Assembly: GCA_035235625.1 (NCBI GenBank)
Contig: CP141140.1
Coordinates: forward strand, 25,068,685 to 25,132,684
From: Saururus chinensis
Lineage: Eukaryota > Streptophyta > Magnoliopsida > Piperales > Saururaceae
Direction: 5' to 3'
DNA length: 64,000 nt
The notes below the pieces were generated by a model. The model made no database searches. It was not told the DNA's origin and worked only from the letters and a program-made list of their open reading frames with translations. Made by a program: the position numbers and the translations under genes. Position 1 is the first letter of the stretch, and each line of letters begins with the position of its first letter. Positions 12,871-24,497 of this stretch are shown here, in pieces.

Positions 12871-13715
12871 ACCAACAATTCTGTCTATTAACAAACTCTT
12901 CAGTTGGGTTTTGATTGGACAAAAAAGGCCTAAGTGAGCCTTATGTAAGGTCCACATGTCTTGTTTCACAAAGATCACCATTGGAGGGCTTGATTTAATG
13001 GGCATACATCACTATCTATGGTATAGTGTAGCTTGATAAGCATTTACGTTTCTTTTATGTCCCCCATTTATAGTCCTTTGATGAGGACTAAGTCATTCTC
13101 TAACTTTTTTTTTTTGTTCTAAAATTCAATGTCATTCCGTCGTTGTCTCAATTTTTTTGTTCGATGTTCTGCTTAGGGTTGACATGAAGTGTTAAGCTCT
13201 ACTCCCTCTGTCTCCATTAATAGCTTTTTTGTCATTTTTATTAAGTTAGTAATCATATCTCTCTTCCGCATATAATAATAATAATAATAAAATCTTTTTT
13301 CAACTCAGAGTAAGGACAAATCAGAATGAGAAATTCCCAAATACAATTGAATGGATTAAAGTGGTGGCGGCCGGTGGCCTCACTGCGACAACTATAACAG
13401 CAGGCTGATGCTCTTTTGATGGACTTGTTTGAAGTCGATTGCCAGAGGAAGTAAGGAGTTGTAGCCGGAAAAAAACAGTAATGGCTTTTTCTATTATGTG
13501 GAAGGAAGGGGTTGTAGCCGGAGGAAGTAAGGAGTTGTAATAGAGCTGCTGCGAGGTCGGTGCCTCCTCTGGCCAGATGGCCCTCTTCACTGACCTCTTC
13601 GGCGACCCGCTCTCCCGCGTCCGCCATTCACCTTCTTCCCTCATGCTCGTAATGACCTTTTTATCATCTCTTTCCTTCCTGTTCTCAGGTAATTGACACT
13701 TTTTTCTCCAGGTTG
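12871..13715. other. Intergenic sequence, no gene recognised
   Basis: AT-rich to about 13300 with a Stowaway-type terminus near 13199 (CTCCCTCTGTCTCC) whose partner end is not visible. It is GC-richer from 13350. A short duplication (GGAGTTGTAGCCGGA / GGGGTTGTAGCCGGA / GGAAGTAAGGAGTTGTA) occurs at 13448-13540. The open frames are not recognisable. Confidence 0.4.
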
Positions 13716-14230
13716 CGGAGGTGGTGGCTAGTGGCGGAGTGGTCGAAAAGATCGTCAGCACCGTCCGCAGCTGCATCAAGGTCGTCACTTGAGGTAGGAA
13801 GCTCGTCTGCTCAACCAAGCCCGGCAACTGCGGGAGGTGGTGGCTAGTGGCGAAGTGGTCAAAAAGATCGTCGGCGCTGTCCGCGACTGCATCAAGGTCA
13901 TCTGCGGTCCATGTTTTAAAACTCGGACCGGCCCGGTTGGACCGGGATCAACCGGACCCAATCGACAAGCCAGGCCAGGATCGTCAGCACCATCCGCAGC
14001 TACATCAAGGTCGTCACTTGAGGTACGAAGCTTGTCTGCTCAACCAAGCCCAACGACTATAGGAGGCGGTGGCTAGAGGCGAAGTGGTCAGAAAGATCGT
14101 TGGCGCTGTCCGCAGCTACATCAAGGTCATCACCTGTGGTCCATGTTTTAAAACCCGGACCGGCCCAGGCGGTTAGACCGAGATCAACCAGACCCAGTCG
14201 ACAATCTGGGCCAAGTCATCTGGGCTGCCA
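13716..14230. repeat. GC-rich tandem repeats, three degenerate copies
   Basis: Three copies of a unit starting AGGTGGTGGCTAGTGGCG (13718, 13830, 14063) contain GTGGTC, AAAGATCGT, ACATCAAGGTC and CAACCAAGCCC. Copies 2 and 3 also carry a GTTTTAAAAC...CGGACCGGCCC segment (13913 and 14145). This is the motif that bounds the element at 47469-48271, so a related mobile element is involved. Confidence 0.75.
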
Positions 14231-14760
14231 GGTGAGGTTTACCTGGGCAGGTCAGCCTCACTCGGCCGGTCGAACCGGCGACCCGGACAACCGGTTCGAT
14301 CTAGGTTCACAAAAAAAAAGATAGGAGAAGTGGAAAGGGTCAGGGCCGTGAAGAAGAGAGAGGACCGGAGCGGGGCAGTGGAGGAGAAGGGAGGAAAGAG
14401 GGGAAGCCGGGAACTTGGGGTCGGAGTTGAAGGGAGGATCAGGGCGGGGAAGTGGAGGAGAAGGGAGGATCTGGGCTGGGGAGGAGAAGGGAGGATCGAG
14501 GTGGGGGCCAAGGTCAGGGAGGAGAAGGGATAGCCGGGAGGAAAGGGGAGGAAAGAGGGGAAGCCGGTAACTTGGGATCAAAGTTGAAGCAGGGCTGCCA
14601 GGGAAGAGATAAATGGAAAGTCGAGAACTGCAGAATCACGGCCCATACTGCCTCCGCCTCTTATCTTGCTCAAAGGACACCTCTTGGAGAGGAAAAAACT
14701 CTCCTTTGGCCTCCATTATTAAGGGATGGGCACTGGGCACTCGAGCAATGACTGGAGGCA
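14231..14760. repeat. Purine-rich degenerate repeat tract
   Basis: The + strand from about 14320 to 14600 is almost entirely G/A, with repeated GGAGGAGAAGGGAGGAT and GAGGGGAAGCCGG blocks. A similar purine-rich tract precedes the right end of the element at 47469-48271 (48120-48200), suggesting the same family. The ORFs here are composition artefacts. Confidence 0.5.
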
Positions 14761-15171
14761 AGGCTGGGGAATCAAGGTAGGGCGGATGAAGGCTAACTTG
14801 AGAAGAAAGGCGAGGGTAGATGGAGGCAAACTGAGTGACCGTGGGGAGGATGGCTTGCTTTGTTGTACAACAAATGCCATAGAAGATCATCTCCTCAAAC
14901 TTTAATTAAACATGGACTATCTCAAACAATTTACAAAGCAAGAAAGCAGGCTATACATAAAATATGAGATATCCGCTAAAAGTAATTAAAATGAAACAAG
15001 CTTTCTTCTACCAATAACATTATTTGAATTTATACCATAATGGAATGAACAAAAATTAATTTTGAGGCCTAATTCAGGCATGAATGCCCAACAATGCCTT
15101 GTGTGCCTCATCACAAAGCGCATCGTACGTGTGCTTTCAGGGTATCTTGTTTACTTCTAAAAAATTCCCCT

Positions 15172-15180
15172 TTTAAACAT
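15172..15180 (+). repeat. 9-bp target-site duplication of the MULE, left
   Basis: TTTAAACAT immediately outside the left terminal inverted repeat. The identical 9-mer is at 17091-17099. Confidence 0.92.
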
Positions 15181-17090
15181 GAGTTTTTTCCATATTACCT
15201 AGCTCGATATACAAATATTCTATATTCCCTGGATTTTAACACAATCCCATATGACCTGGTTTAGGACAAATATACCTTTAGGTCAAACCTAAACCTACAC
15301 CCAAGCTCTTAGCTCATTATTGGTAAAAATTACCGACAATGGCACAAATTTGTATGAGCAAAATCAAAACACTCAACATACAAAAAACAAATCAGCCACT
15401 TAAAGATGATCGATAGAAAGTAAAAAATATATCCTTCCTAATCCTGTGTTCTAGAGAACAAACTAAAATAGAGCCACTTCCCGGTTTCAATCCAAAAACT
15501 AATTGAAAAGGGGGGAATCAAAGGAAGCCACTTTAGTGCTTACTAAATTGCAACAAACTGAATATTCTGGCAATCTGAAAAACTGGGTTGTGTTTAGAAC
15601 GAATTGAAGGACTCCGGAGACTTGCGCCAAATGGGGATTGCATGCTACAAAAAGAAATGATTGTTGAGAGTTCAGCAAATCCAAAAATCGGGTAGAGTAC
15701 ATCAATTTTGCATGACTCGTGAGACTTTCGAGAATGCGAGAAAGAGAGGATGACTCCCATTAAACGGACCAAAAATCTCATGCTCCGCATGGCAAGTGTC
15801 CAACACTTAATTCATATCGCATATACAATAACTTGATATGTCAATAAAACGTATTTTTGATAATATGATATGTATTCTTTGAGCCAACAACCCATAATAT
15901 GATATTCTCTATATCACATATACGATAATACGATATTCGCCATACCGTATTATCGATAACACGATATGCCACCACAGCGTATTATCAATAACACAATATG
16001 CCACCATAACATATTATTGATAACACGATATACCAATAATGCATGCTATTGATAATACAATATGTTACAATATCCTCTATATCGCATATACGATAATACG
16101 ATATTCACCAAAGCGTGTTATCGATAACACGATATTTACTATTGCGTATTATCAATAACATGAGATTCACAATAGCTTGTTATCGACAACACGATATGTT
16201 GGCATAGCATGTTATCGATAACACGATATGCCAACAAGACGTGTTATTTATTTTCTCTAGATCGCATATATTATAATATGATATTCGTCATAGCGTATTA
16301 TCAATAACACGATATTCGTCATAACATGTTATCGATAACACGATATGCCAACAAGATGTGTTATTTATTTTTCTCTATATCACATATACAATAATATGAT
16401 ATTCGTCATAGCGTATTATCGATAACACGATATGCAACCATAGCATGTTATTGATAACACGATATTCGCCAGTATTTGTTATTTATATAATTTTTCATTA
16501 AGTTAGGGATAAAAACCTCTGAGATCGTGTACATGCTTACATAAGATGTTCTACATAGTAAAACTTGCATATAAAAAATCATACTAGAGTCCCTCTTTGC
16601 ACAATAGGGTAGGAGGCTATCATAGCTATTCTACAATGTCCTTCCATGGCATTTACATCCTTCTCCATTCTCATATAGCCATGTTCTCCCTAGATAGTCC
16701 CTCAAGATTCATTTTTTGAGTTGTAGTATCATCTTGATCTTCTTTTGTAATGATAAATAATTTATGTGGCTAAAAAAAATTTAGACTAAAATTAGAGAAG
16801 AACAATCGCCGATGAAGTTAGGGAGGCCAACAATCGCCAAATAGAAATTGGAATTTGTTGATGAAAACTGCCGGGCGAAAATCACAAATTGTCTCTGAGC
16901 TCTGATCTCCTCTTTGTTTATTCTTCGTCACAACTAGTTTACACGATTTTTAACCCAAACCTTGTTGAAATGGTATTTTGGTCCATTTTTTTCTAAATAT
17001 CATATAAACCCAGGTTCAATGGAATATTTTTTAAAAATCCAGGGAATATAGAATATTTCATTCTTTGGCCAGGAAATATGGAAAAAACTC
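15181..17090. mobile_element. Non-autonomous Mutator-like element (MULE), 1910 bp
   Basis: It starts GAGTTTTTTCCATATT and ends with the inverse AATATGGAAAAAACTC. The similarity of the ends extends inward about 100 bp; both contain ATTCTATATTCCCTGGATTTT and a CCTGGTTT/CCTGGGTT block. The perfect 9-bp duplication TTTAAACAT flanks it, the length diagnostic of Mutator-superfamily insertions. No transposase is visible, and the minus-strand ORFs at about 15499-15790 are unrecognised. The centre is filled by a palindromic minisatellite (15880-16490). GC-richer sequence at 16800-16900 could be acquired host sequence, but I do not recognise it. Confidence 0.88.
15880..16490. repeat. Palindromic 32-bp minisatellite inside the MULE
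   Basis: About 15-18 degenerate units of roughly 32 bp, of the form CGATATGCCAACATAGC followed by GTGTTATCGATAACA. The core GTGTTATCGATAACAC (for example 16115-16130) is a perfect 16-bp palindrome. A second motif, CGCATATACGATAATACGATATTC, recurs near 15910, 16083, 16262 and 16382, giving a higher-order period of about 120-180 bp. Mutations often preserve the TATCGATA centre. Confidence 0.88.
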
Positions 17091-17099
17091 TTTAAACAT
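17091..17099 (+). repeat. 9-bp target-site duplication of the MULE, right
   Basis: TTTAAACAT directly after the right terminal inverted repeat, identical to 15172-15180. Confidence 0.92.
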
Positions 17100-17310
17100 T
17101 GGATATGTTACTTAAGCTCATTCTAAGAATTATTGATGTATGCGGCCCATCAATGTCATAAAGCCCGCCTATGGCATGGGGCATGTGTGCCTCAACGTAG
17201 GATGATGTAGCATTATGCTCTGTTCTTTTATTTGATTTTATGTTTTTTAATGTAATAACATTATTTTTTTTAGAAAATGTAGAATCTATAATCTAGATAC
17301 ATGTACATAG

Positions 17311-17960
17311 GAAGCCAAATATGTATTTTTGTGACAACTTAATGTAAGTACATTGGTTAAACCACTCCTTGCCGAAGTAGATTCGCCACTTGTTGGGATA
17401 TATAGGTCAAGGTTTGCATATGTTGCTTAGCACATGCAAGCAGCAAGCAATTGGGCTTTGATTTTTCATGTTCACATTCTTTTCATAAGATTTCTTTTTC
17501 TAATAAAAGAAAATGTATTAAAATTGGCTTGTTAGCCATTTAATGCAAAATTTATAATAACAAAATTAGAAACTAATAACATGATTTAGATTTTGTGATA
17601 TATAAGTACTACTAACCATAATCAGGATGGATTACATTAGAAAGCCAAATATACATTTTTGGTGCAGCTTAATGTGAGTGCATTGATTAAACAATTCCTT
17701 GCTAAAGTAGATTTGCCAGTAGGTGGGATATTGGTCAAAGTTTCCATATGTTGGTTGGCATTTGCAAGCAGCATATAGTCGGCTTTAACTTTTCCCATTC
17801 AGATTCTTTTCATAAGATTTCTTTCCATAATACGAGTAAATTTATGAAAATCGGCTTGTTAACCATTTAATGTAAAATTTATAATCACAAAATTATAAAC
17901 TAATAGCAAGATTTCGTGATATGAATGTACTACTAACCATAATAAGGATGGATTCAATTA
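17311..17960. repeat. Tandem duplication, two units of about 330 bp
   Basis: Unit 1 starts GAAGCCAAATATGTATTTTTG (17311) and unit 2 starts AAAGCCAAATATACATTTTTG (17641). Both end near AACCATAAT.AGGATGGATT. Shared blocks include CATAAGATTTCTTT, GCTTGTTA.CCATTTAATG and GTACTACTAACCATAAT. Divergence is considerable, so the duplication is old. No ORF spans it. Confidence 0.85.
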
Positions 17961-18210
17961 AAATGACTAAACTTAATTCATTTGACTGACACAACTTGAG
18001 TAGCATTACTTATATTATTCCACACCACATGCACATAGCCACACATACATACATACACAAAAAAATTCACACGCAAAGTTGATAAAATTTAATCGATAGA
18101 ATTTAAAAGAAAATGTCTCATGCTCTTATTTTATGGGAGGGTACATGGGAAAACCCAACTCCCTGAAATTTGCTCCTGATATGCCCCATTTGCTCTTGAT
18201 ATGCCCCCAT

Positions 18211-18919
18211 TTACTCGTTGGAAAAATAGAGAAGATTGTTTTGTCCACATTTGAAGTAGTTAAGGGCATTTTTAGGGAGCAACACAAACATAAAACATGT
18301 TGGACAACCCTTTAGGACCACTATTATCCTTTCTGTTTCTCCATCACTATCTTGCAGGGTCAAGCATAAACTTTCCTGGGACAAAATGCCATGATATTCT
18401 CCCCCTTTAACTAACAGATTCATGGAGGCATTGAGAAGACGAAAATCATTCTGCCCAATCACTTCATATATCCTTCTGTAGTATAATCCTCCGGTCTAAT
18501 ATACAATAATATGGATTACGCTAGCAAAAAAGAATTAAGACTCTACATGAAAATACATTAGACATTATCATATAGTGTTTAGCAATAATACTCCCTCCAT
18601 CTCATATTAGTTGTATGGATTAGAAATCTAAAATAAATTAATCCTAATATAGACAATTAATATGGGACAAAGAAGTACATGGTAAAATTACCTGAACATC
18701 AAAGAATCTTTCATATCCAGTATAAACAACATTCGATCTGTCAATATCAACATAATAATTCATGCGGCCAATGTGTGCAATAAAAGTTAGAACCATGGTT
18801 GGAACGGCTCGCAAAGCATCTTCGATAGTAAATCTTTGATAATATTCAAAATTATTATTTTGTGTTGACAGTGTAGGTGGCCCACCATTAGAAGCACCAT
18901 TTGTGTGATGACGAGACAT
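18211..18919 (-). CDS. Possible two-exon gene of unknown function
   Basis: Exon 1 would be 18692-18919. It has an ATG at 18919 and 76 codons beginning MSRHHTNGASNGG, rich in ordinary coding residues (IEDALRAVPTMVLTFIAH), and ends CAG|GTAATT, a good donor. Further down, a second open frame to a stop at 18211 (NDFRLLNASMNLLVKGGEY, then EERIIVVLKG-like sequence) follows an acceptor-like CTACAG near 18480. The two frames do not join in phase with the splice sites I can see: the obvious acceptor leads to a stop within four codons. Either there is an unseen exon, a different splice site or a broken gene. I do not recognise the family. A Stowaway MITE occupies much of the proposed intron. The downstream flank (about 18130-18200) repeats TTTGCTC.TGATATGCCCC. 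Confidence 0.35.
18591..18675. mobile_element. Stowaway-like MITE, 85 bp
   Basis: The left end is CTCCCTCCATCTCATATTAG and the right end inverts to CTTCTTTGTCCCATATTAA. TA dinucleotides flank both ends (18589-18590, 18676-18677). It lies in the proposed intron of the gene at 18211-18919. Confidence 0.8.
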
Positions 18920-18929
18920 TTTTCCTTTG

Positions 18930-21900
18930 AGAAATATATTAAAATAAAGGTTTGATTGAACTACAAAGAATAAAATGTGATAGTATAATTTGCTTTTATT
19001 TAGTTAGTAAACAACTAATGTGAAACATAAAAAACATAGATCAAATAAAAATAACATAGGAAAAAAATACAAATCAAGTGATTCATTTGTCTTTGTATAG
19101 GCCGCCCGCCGCCTTCTTATTCTTCTTCTTATTCCCCTTTATGCTTTGATTGAATAAAATTGGGGCCATCAACAAGCTTCTTCATCAAAAAAAGAAGGAG
19201 AAAAATGAAGCATGTTTGGAAGGAGAGAAGAATCACCTTCTCGTTATTTGTCCACCTCACGTTGACTTTTTTGTGCTCTTCATTCACATATTTAAAGACG
19301 AACGGTGACTTGGTAGAAAAGCATTAATGAATGAAATCTTTTCAGCTATGAGACGTGTGCTTACTTTGATATTTTCATATTAATCATGATAATTTTATGA
19401 ATAAAAAATTTACATTTTTCATGTTTATTACCTTATAATTTATCCATAATCATTTTGGTCTTAAAAACAAAGTTCCTTTAAAAAATTATTAGAAAAAAAT
19501 CAATTATTCTGGTCCTTAAATACCTAAGTATTTCTTTTATAGATTAATGGTAATACTAAGTGCAAAAATGTGACAAATAGAGTAATTTGTTGAATCATCA
19601 ATAGCAACAACCACAGGAATATCAAAAATATATTGAATGTATAAGATTCTTGTAGTATATTCAAGCAAAGCAAAATAATTATTAATCTTTCACTTCTTTA
19701 TTTTAACTTTTTTTTTCTTAACAAAACTATATGCAGTTGGAACAATAGCATCCTGATGTATGCAAGCTAAATTAAGGAAAAAGCATAAGAGAAATAACTA
19801 AACAATAAAATTAAATAATTAAATTCTGATTTCTTATTTCTATATATTAAAATAGGCATAGCCTCTACATATTTATGGACAATTAAGTCTCATAATCCTA
19901 ATTCTATTATAACTCTTAATTGAAATAAAGTTCTAACTGGAATGGGCTCTAACGTAAGCCTAAGCCTAATATAATCCTAATTACTCTAAAATACAATCAC
20001 TATAAATAATCCTAATTAATAAAGGTAGACCCTGCCCCTTGGTGGGTCATAAATCATCCATAACTTGGATACAAAAATTGGAGAATATAAAAGACCAAAT
20101 AATTCAATTTTGTGTTTGTGTTTATCTTTCTTGTGCTATTTTTTTATTCCAAATGTAGCAAAAATATGCTCGAAATGAACAGTTAAAGAAATATTAATGC
20201 TTGTTCAAAAATGGGTAATTTATGAGGTTTAACTTTTAGTTATTAAAAGAATGAAATGTAAATACAAGTGGTTGGTTGCTCTAAATTTGGAAATATGGTC
20301 TTTATACTAGTATGCAAAGTGTCATGACTCCTTAAATGAAGATAATATTGAAAATTCAAGCCCTCCTCTCCTTGTAATCTCACGTCATGTACCTTTATTA
20401 GGTCTCTTTATTTGAAGGAATGAGAATTTTTACATTCATTATTAATCTCAACATCATAGTTGTACAAGTGGTAATTCCTCTTTTTCTTTTTTTTTTTACT
20501 ACAATGGTAATGGAACTATAACACCCATAATCATGGGTTTTTTAGCAATAAAATTAACTTTTGATTTGATATTCGTGGGGTTTTTTAGACCATGAAGTTT
20601 ACCACTTAAATGTAGGACTCATGGAACAAATTGTAAATGTATTATAGGATTGACAATGTTTTAATTGGTATTATACTGGGAGTTGGTTGATGGGGGGTGA
20701 TAGGCATAGATGATGGTTAGGAAAATAAAAAACAACAAATTGGGAAAACTCTTCCCCCTACAGAACTCCTACAAACTTAAAATTTTGGATTTAATTCAAA
20801 CTTATTATGAATCCAACTTTGTTGTGGATTGTGGGACCCAAGTGTCGAATGATGGAAAGTGGAAAAGTTGTGGGTAAATAAGGTGAAAGTTGGATTGAAA
20901 GGGGAGAAGAGTGGTGTTGTAAAGGATGTATAGGTGATTAATGAGGAGTTGCCATGGCTTAAAGCACGAACTCCATAATTGATCTTTGATCTTGGAATGA
21001 TGGTGATGATGAAGCATAAACAGGGTAAGCATTGGATTGAAAGGGGAAACAATCATAATGAAGGGGAATTAACATACCAAGAGGACAAATGGAAGAGTTT
21101 AAATATAGGCATTCATTCATTAATTACAGTAAGGGCTTCTCTTATATTAACAAGAAGGATTTTCTTACCCATTGATGTGGAGTCAATTCTTAAAATTCAT
21201 GTCTGAAGAATGGGGGAGGAGGGATGATCAAGGGTGGGGGTGGGGATAGATCAACTAGATGAAATTGTATGAGCAACAAATTCTAATGGGAGATTTAGTG
21301 TGGAGAATGCTTACACTTTAGGTGTTCATAGTGCCTACTCTTCATGCAATGCTATCACTTCAATGAATAGGAACTTTCCATGGGTATAGGGTTGGGCAAA
21401 GTGTGGACAACCAGCCAGCCTCTACTAGTGGGCCTAGCCCAGAATCCCAACAGCACTTAGCCTTTGGGGGGTTTGCCCCAACATGTTGCAGGCTAAGCCC
21501 CCATTTGACAACAGTCAGTTGGGGGCAATGCCTCCATCATCTTAGAGACATTGGCATCTAAGAGACATTGGGAGCATTGCCCCCTCAATTTTATATTTTT
21601 TAAAATAAATTTAAAATAACTTATATATTTAAAAATTGCCACCCCCCACAAAGGCAATTCTAAAGCCAATAGGGTGGAGTTTAACCTTCTCTTCACTTTT
21701 CCCTCGACTATCTAAGTCTCACTTTCTCCTCTCCTCTCACACTCTCAAGCTCTCAATTCCTTTAGTTTTTTTTAGTTAAAATTAAGGTCCCATTCTTAAT
21801 CTTCAAGATTCAAGTTTTCAATTCTCAAACTTTCACCTCCTCCATTAAGTGGGTAACTAGTAACTCAGGTCTAAACTCTAAAGCATCAAGTTAAGTAAAT

Positions 21901-23200
21901 TTGATTTAATAATTTAATTTTTAGTTTGACTTACATCTTATTTATTTTACTAAATTTTTTGTTTTGTTTGAAAGAATATGACATTCTATTCCCAATCAAC
22001 CTACAATGCTTCCTCCATCTCCATCACCCCTTAAGTCCGACCACCAATTTTCTCCAAAGAAAAAGTCCAAACATAAATGAAGCCTACTACAAAGGGATTC
22101 CATTAATGCTTTCAACAATCGGGGAGATAAAGAAGCATAAACCTTCTATGGTGTGGAGCCATACAAACAAAATTAGGGTGGATGACCCTTAGAACCCCTG
22201 CAAGTTCATCTTCAAAGCCGAATATGATTATTGTTAAATATTCTAAACATGGGAACCACGAGAGGAGCAGGTACTTGTAATGTCCCTAATTTTAAAAAAA
22301 AAATTGTGAACTTTTTGCTATTTTAACTTATTTTTTATTGAAAATTGATATTGCATCATATGAATTTTTTTTATATTTTTCCTTTGTACTTATAACTATA
22401 GAGTTATTTGTACGCCTTATTTACGGCCTTATTTACGGGCCACCTCTGATGTGGGTGGCGATTCACGATGTTGCCACCTCCAATGGTCACTAACTCTTGG
22501 CCTTAGTTATGGCACCCTTGTGGGCCTAGAGCTGCCTCAAGATTCAATGATAGCCTCATTTCCCCCTTCCATGTCCCTTTTGTTGCGTGTGCATGTAGCC
22601 ACATGAGTGATTTAACATATATGCACCATTTTTGCATTGCCTAACTATCAAATGGCTCCACCACTGCCTAGATTTGACCCTTATAGCCCTCCTCCACCTC
22701 TCCTCTGTCCTTGAGAACATACCACTTTTTAAAAATTATAATTAACCTATTTGGCATAACACTCAACATTTTAAGTGAATTATAATTTTGTAAAGAACGT
22801 AAATAAGGTATCACCATAGAAGCCAAAATTACTTTTAGATCTCCAACACATATCAATATTGACATCTAGAAACTCAATTCTTTAAAGAATATTTATTTTT
22901 ATAAAATATTAAAAAATAAATATTATTATTTAAAGTTCTATCTTACAAAAGTTGTGATCATCAATGACCCCTACTAATCTTCCCACATCTCCATAGGAAT
23001 CTTATCACAAAGCTCTTTACCAAGACATTATTGTTCAAAAACTATCCTTAAGATTGATTGTTACTCTCCTAAGTTGGGGATAAGTGGATAACAACTTGTT
23101 ATTTTAACTTGATTTTGAACCCATTATTCGTGTTTTTATTCCCAATAACATTTGTGTGCAGCTCAAGATATGGTTTGTGGTCTATTTCCTCCAAGACCTT
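18930..23200. other. Long AT-rich region without recognisable gene
   Basis: No ORF longer than about 90 codons, and none with a recognisable motif. Short Gly/Pro-free hydrophobic frames near 20777-21056 (-) look random. 21380-21500 has the GGGCCTAGCCCA-type composition seen in other repeat remnants. TGTAATGTCCCTAATTTT near 22277 could be a decayed LTR terminus, with no partner found. Confidence 0.4.
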
Positions 23201-23214
23201 CTTGTGCAAGAAGT

Positions 23215-23300
23215 TATGGCATTCTAATGGGTTGTAAATCAGTTGGTTTTAACTACATTCACAGGGATGGTAATGAAGCTGCACACTCTCACACACATGG
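23215..23300 (+). pseudogene. Remnant resembling a plant RNase H-like (RVT_3) domain
   Basis: The frame reads CKSVGFNYIHRDGNEAAHS, which fits the C-terminal pattern of plant RNase H-like domains of LINE-type or RVT_3 proteins: an aromatic residue, I/V-x-R-x-x-N, then AAH/VAH. The surrounding ORF (23152-23400) lacks the DxxE-containing earlier part and ends in unrelated sequence. A short decayed fragment is the likely explanation; recognition rests on about 20 residues. Confidence 0.35.
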
Positions 23301-23640
23301 GGTGCAAGACAGTTTTCTTCTCCTAGTTTGTGGATCAACTAGGCTCCTAATTTCATTGAGGGACTGCTCAAGCTGGATGCTCACTGATCAATGTTTCTGA
23401 TTTGGGTTTTGTTGGGTTGTTAGACCTCTAAAAAACAAATATTTGTTGCTGGACAAGGAAATGGGAAACTGCTCAGCAAGGAGCAGAAAGGAAAAAATAG
23501 TGGAATCATGTGTGTCCTATGAATTTTCCTAGAATAATCATCTTCTTCACTTGGAGATTCTACAAAGAAATCTTACCATTTAAAAGCAATATTAAAGTAG
23601 AAGTATATTTCCCTATGGTTTATGTGTGGTTTGTATGAAG

Positions 23641-24037
23641 TGATAGAAACTAAATACATAGGTTTAGGCATACCTATAGCCATTAGAACCTTCAATAAAG
23701 CTTAATCCTCTTGATGAAGCCTTGTCTCTCCTAATCCTCTTCAGAATCACACAGTGAATTTCTGGTTTAAAACTTAACTAAGAATAATCTCACTTAAGGC
23801 ACTGAATAATGATGGCTAATGGTGTATTTATAACTAAACCAGGACACCATTGTTAAGAACCCGAGAATCCTGATTGTCCATTTTTAAGTCATCCAATGGT
23901 TCGGATTTGTCACTTAAAACCACAACTTAATAGGTATTTAGACTTAGGCCCATTACCCAGATAGTTTTAAAAGCCCAAAACAGTGCCAATTGAGACAGTT
24001 AGGCTACTTGATGTTTTATTATAAAAATAAGCCAACA
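23641..24037 (-). repeat. 3' LTR of the copia element
   Basis: On the + strand it begins TGATAGAAAC and ends AAGCCAACA, and it is homologous along its length to 28338-28730. On the element's strand it starts TGTTGGCTTATTTT, right after the polypurine tract. Confidence 0.93.
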
Positions 24038-24497
24038 TTCTCCCACTTGGCACAACTTCTCAATTGAGCCATAGAAAGAATAAAATCTCCCACTTAGCTC
24101 AATTAAACTAAATTTGAAAAAAATATTTTATTTAAAAATAACCAAGTGGGTAATGGGAAACTTTAAAATGACTTTCGTATACGCATATAACTTTTGAAAA
24201 AATAATACCCTTCAAACTATATGTGGTAACTTTATACTCTTATAAAATATCATAATTGCATAAATAAAGGCAGTTGTCCTCATAGGAGAACATTCTCTTC
24301 CATGTATCACAATGCAACTAATTCATTTTGTTTGAGTTATATATGTGGCAAAATTAATATATATGAGTCAAGGCATACTCCCACTCATTTTTTAAATATT
24401 GTCTCATACTAAAGTGCACAAAAAAATGAGACAGCACGAGAAAAGAAACTATAACTGCTATGATAAAAGAGTAAAGTCCAGAAGTACATAAGCAAAA

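Noticed and set aside
13253..14751. Pro/Ser- or Glu/Gly-rich ORFs on both strands
   Set aside because: Products of GC-rich tandem repeats and a purine-rich tract. No start context, exon structure or family motif.
20777..21056. Two overlapping minus-strand ORFs of 83-91 codons rich in Phe, Ser, Thr and His
   Set aside because: AT-rich random frames without motif, splice context or neighbours.
23215..23400. Calling a complete RNase H or LINE here
   Set aside because: Only about 20 residues resemble the domain, no RT or endonuclease is nearby, and no poly-A tail or target duplication was seen.
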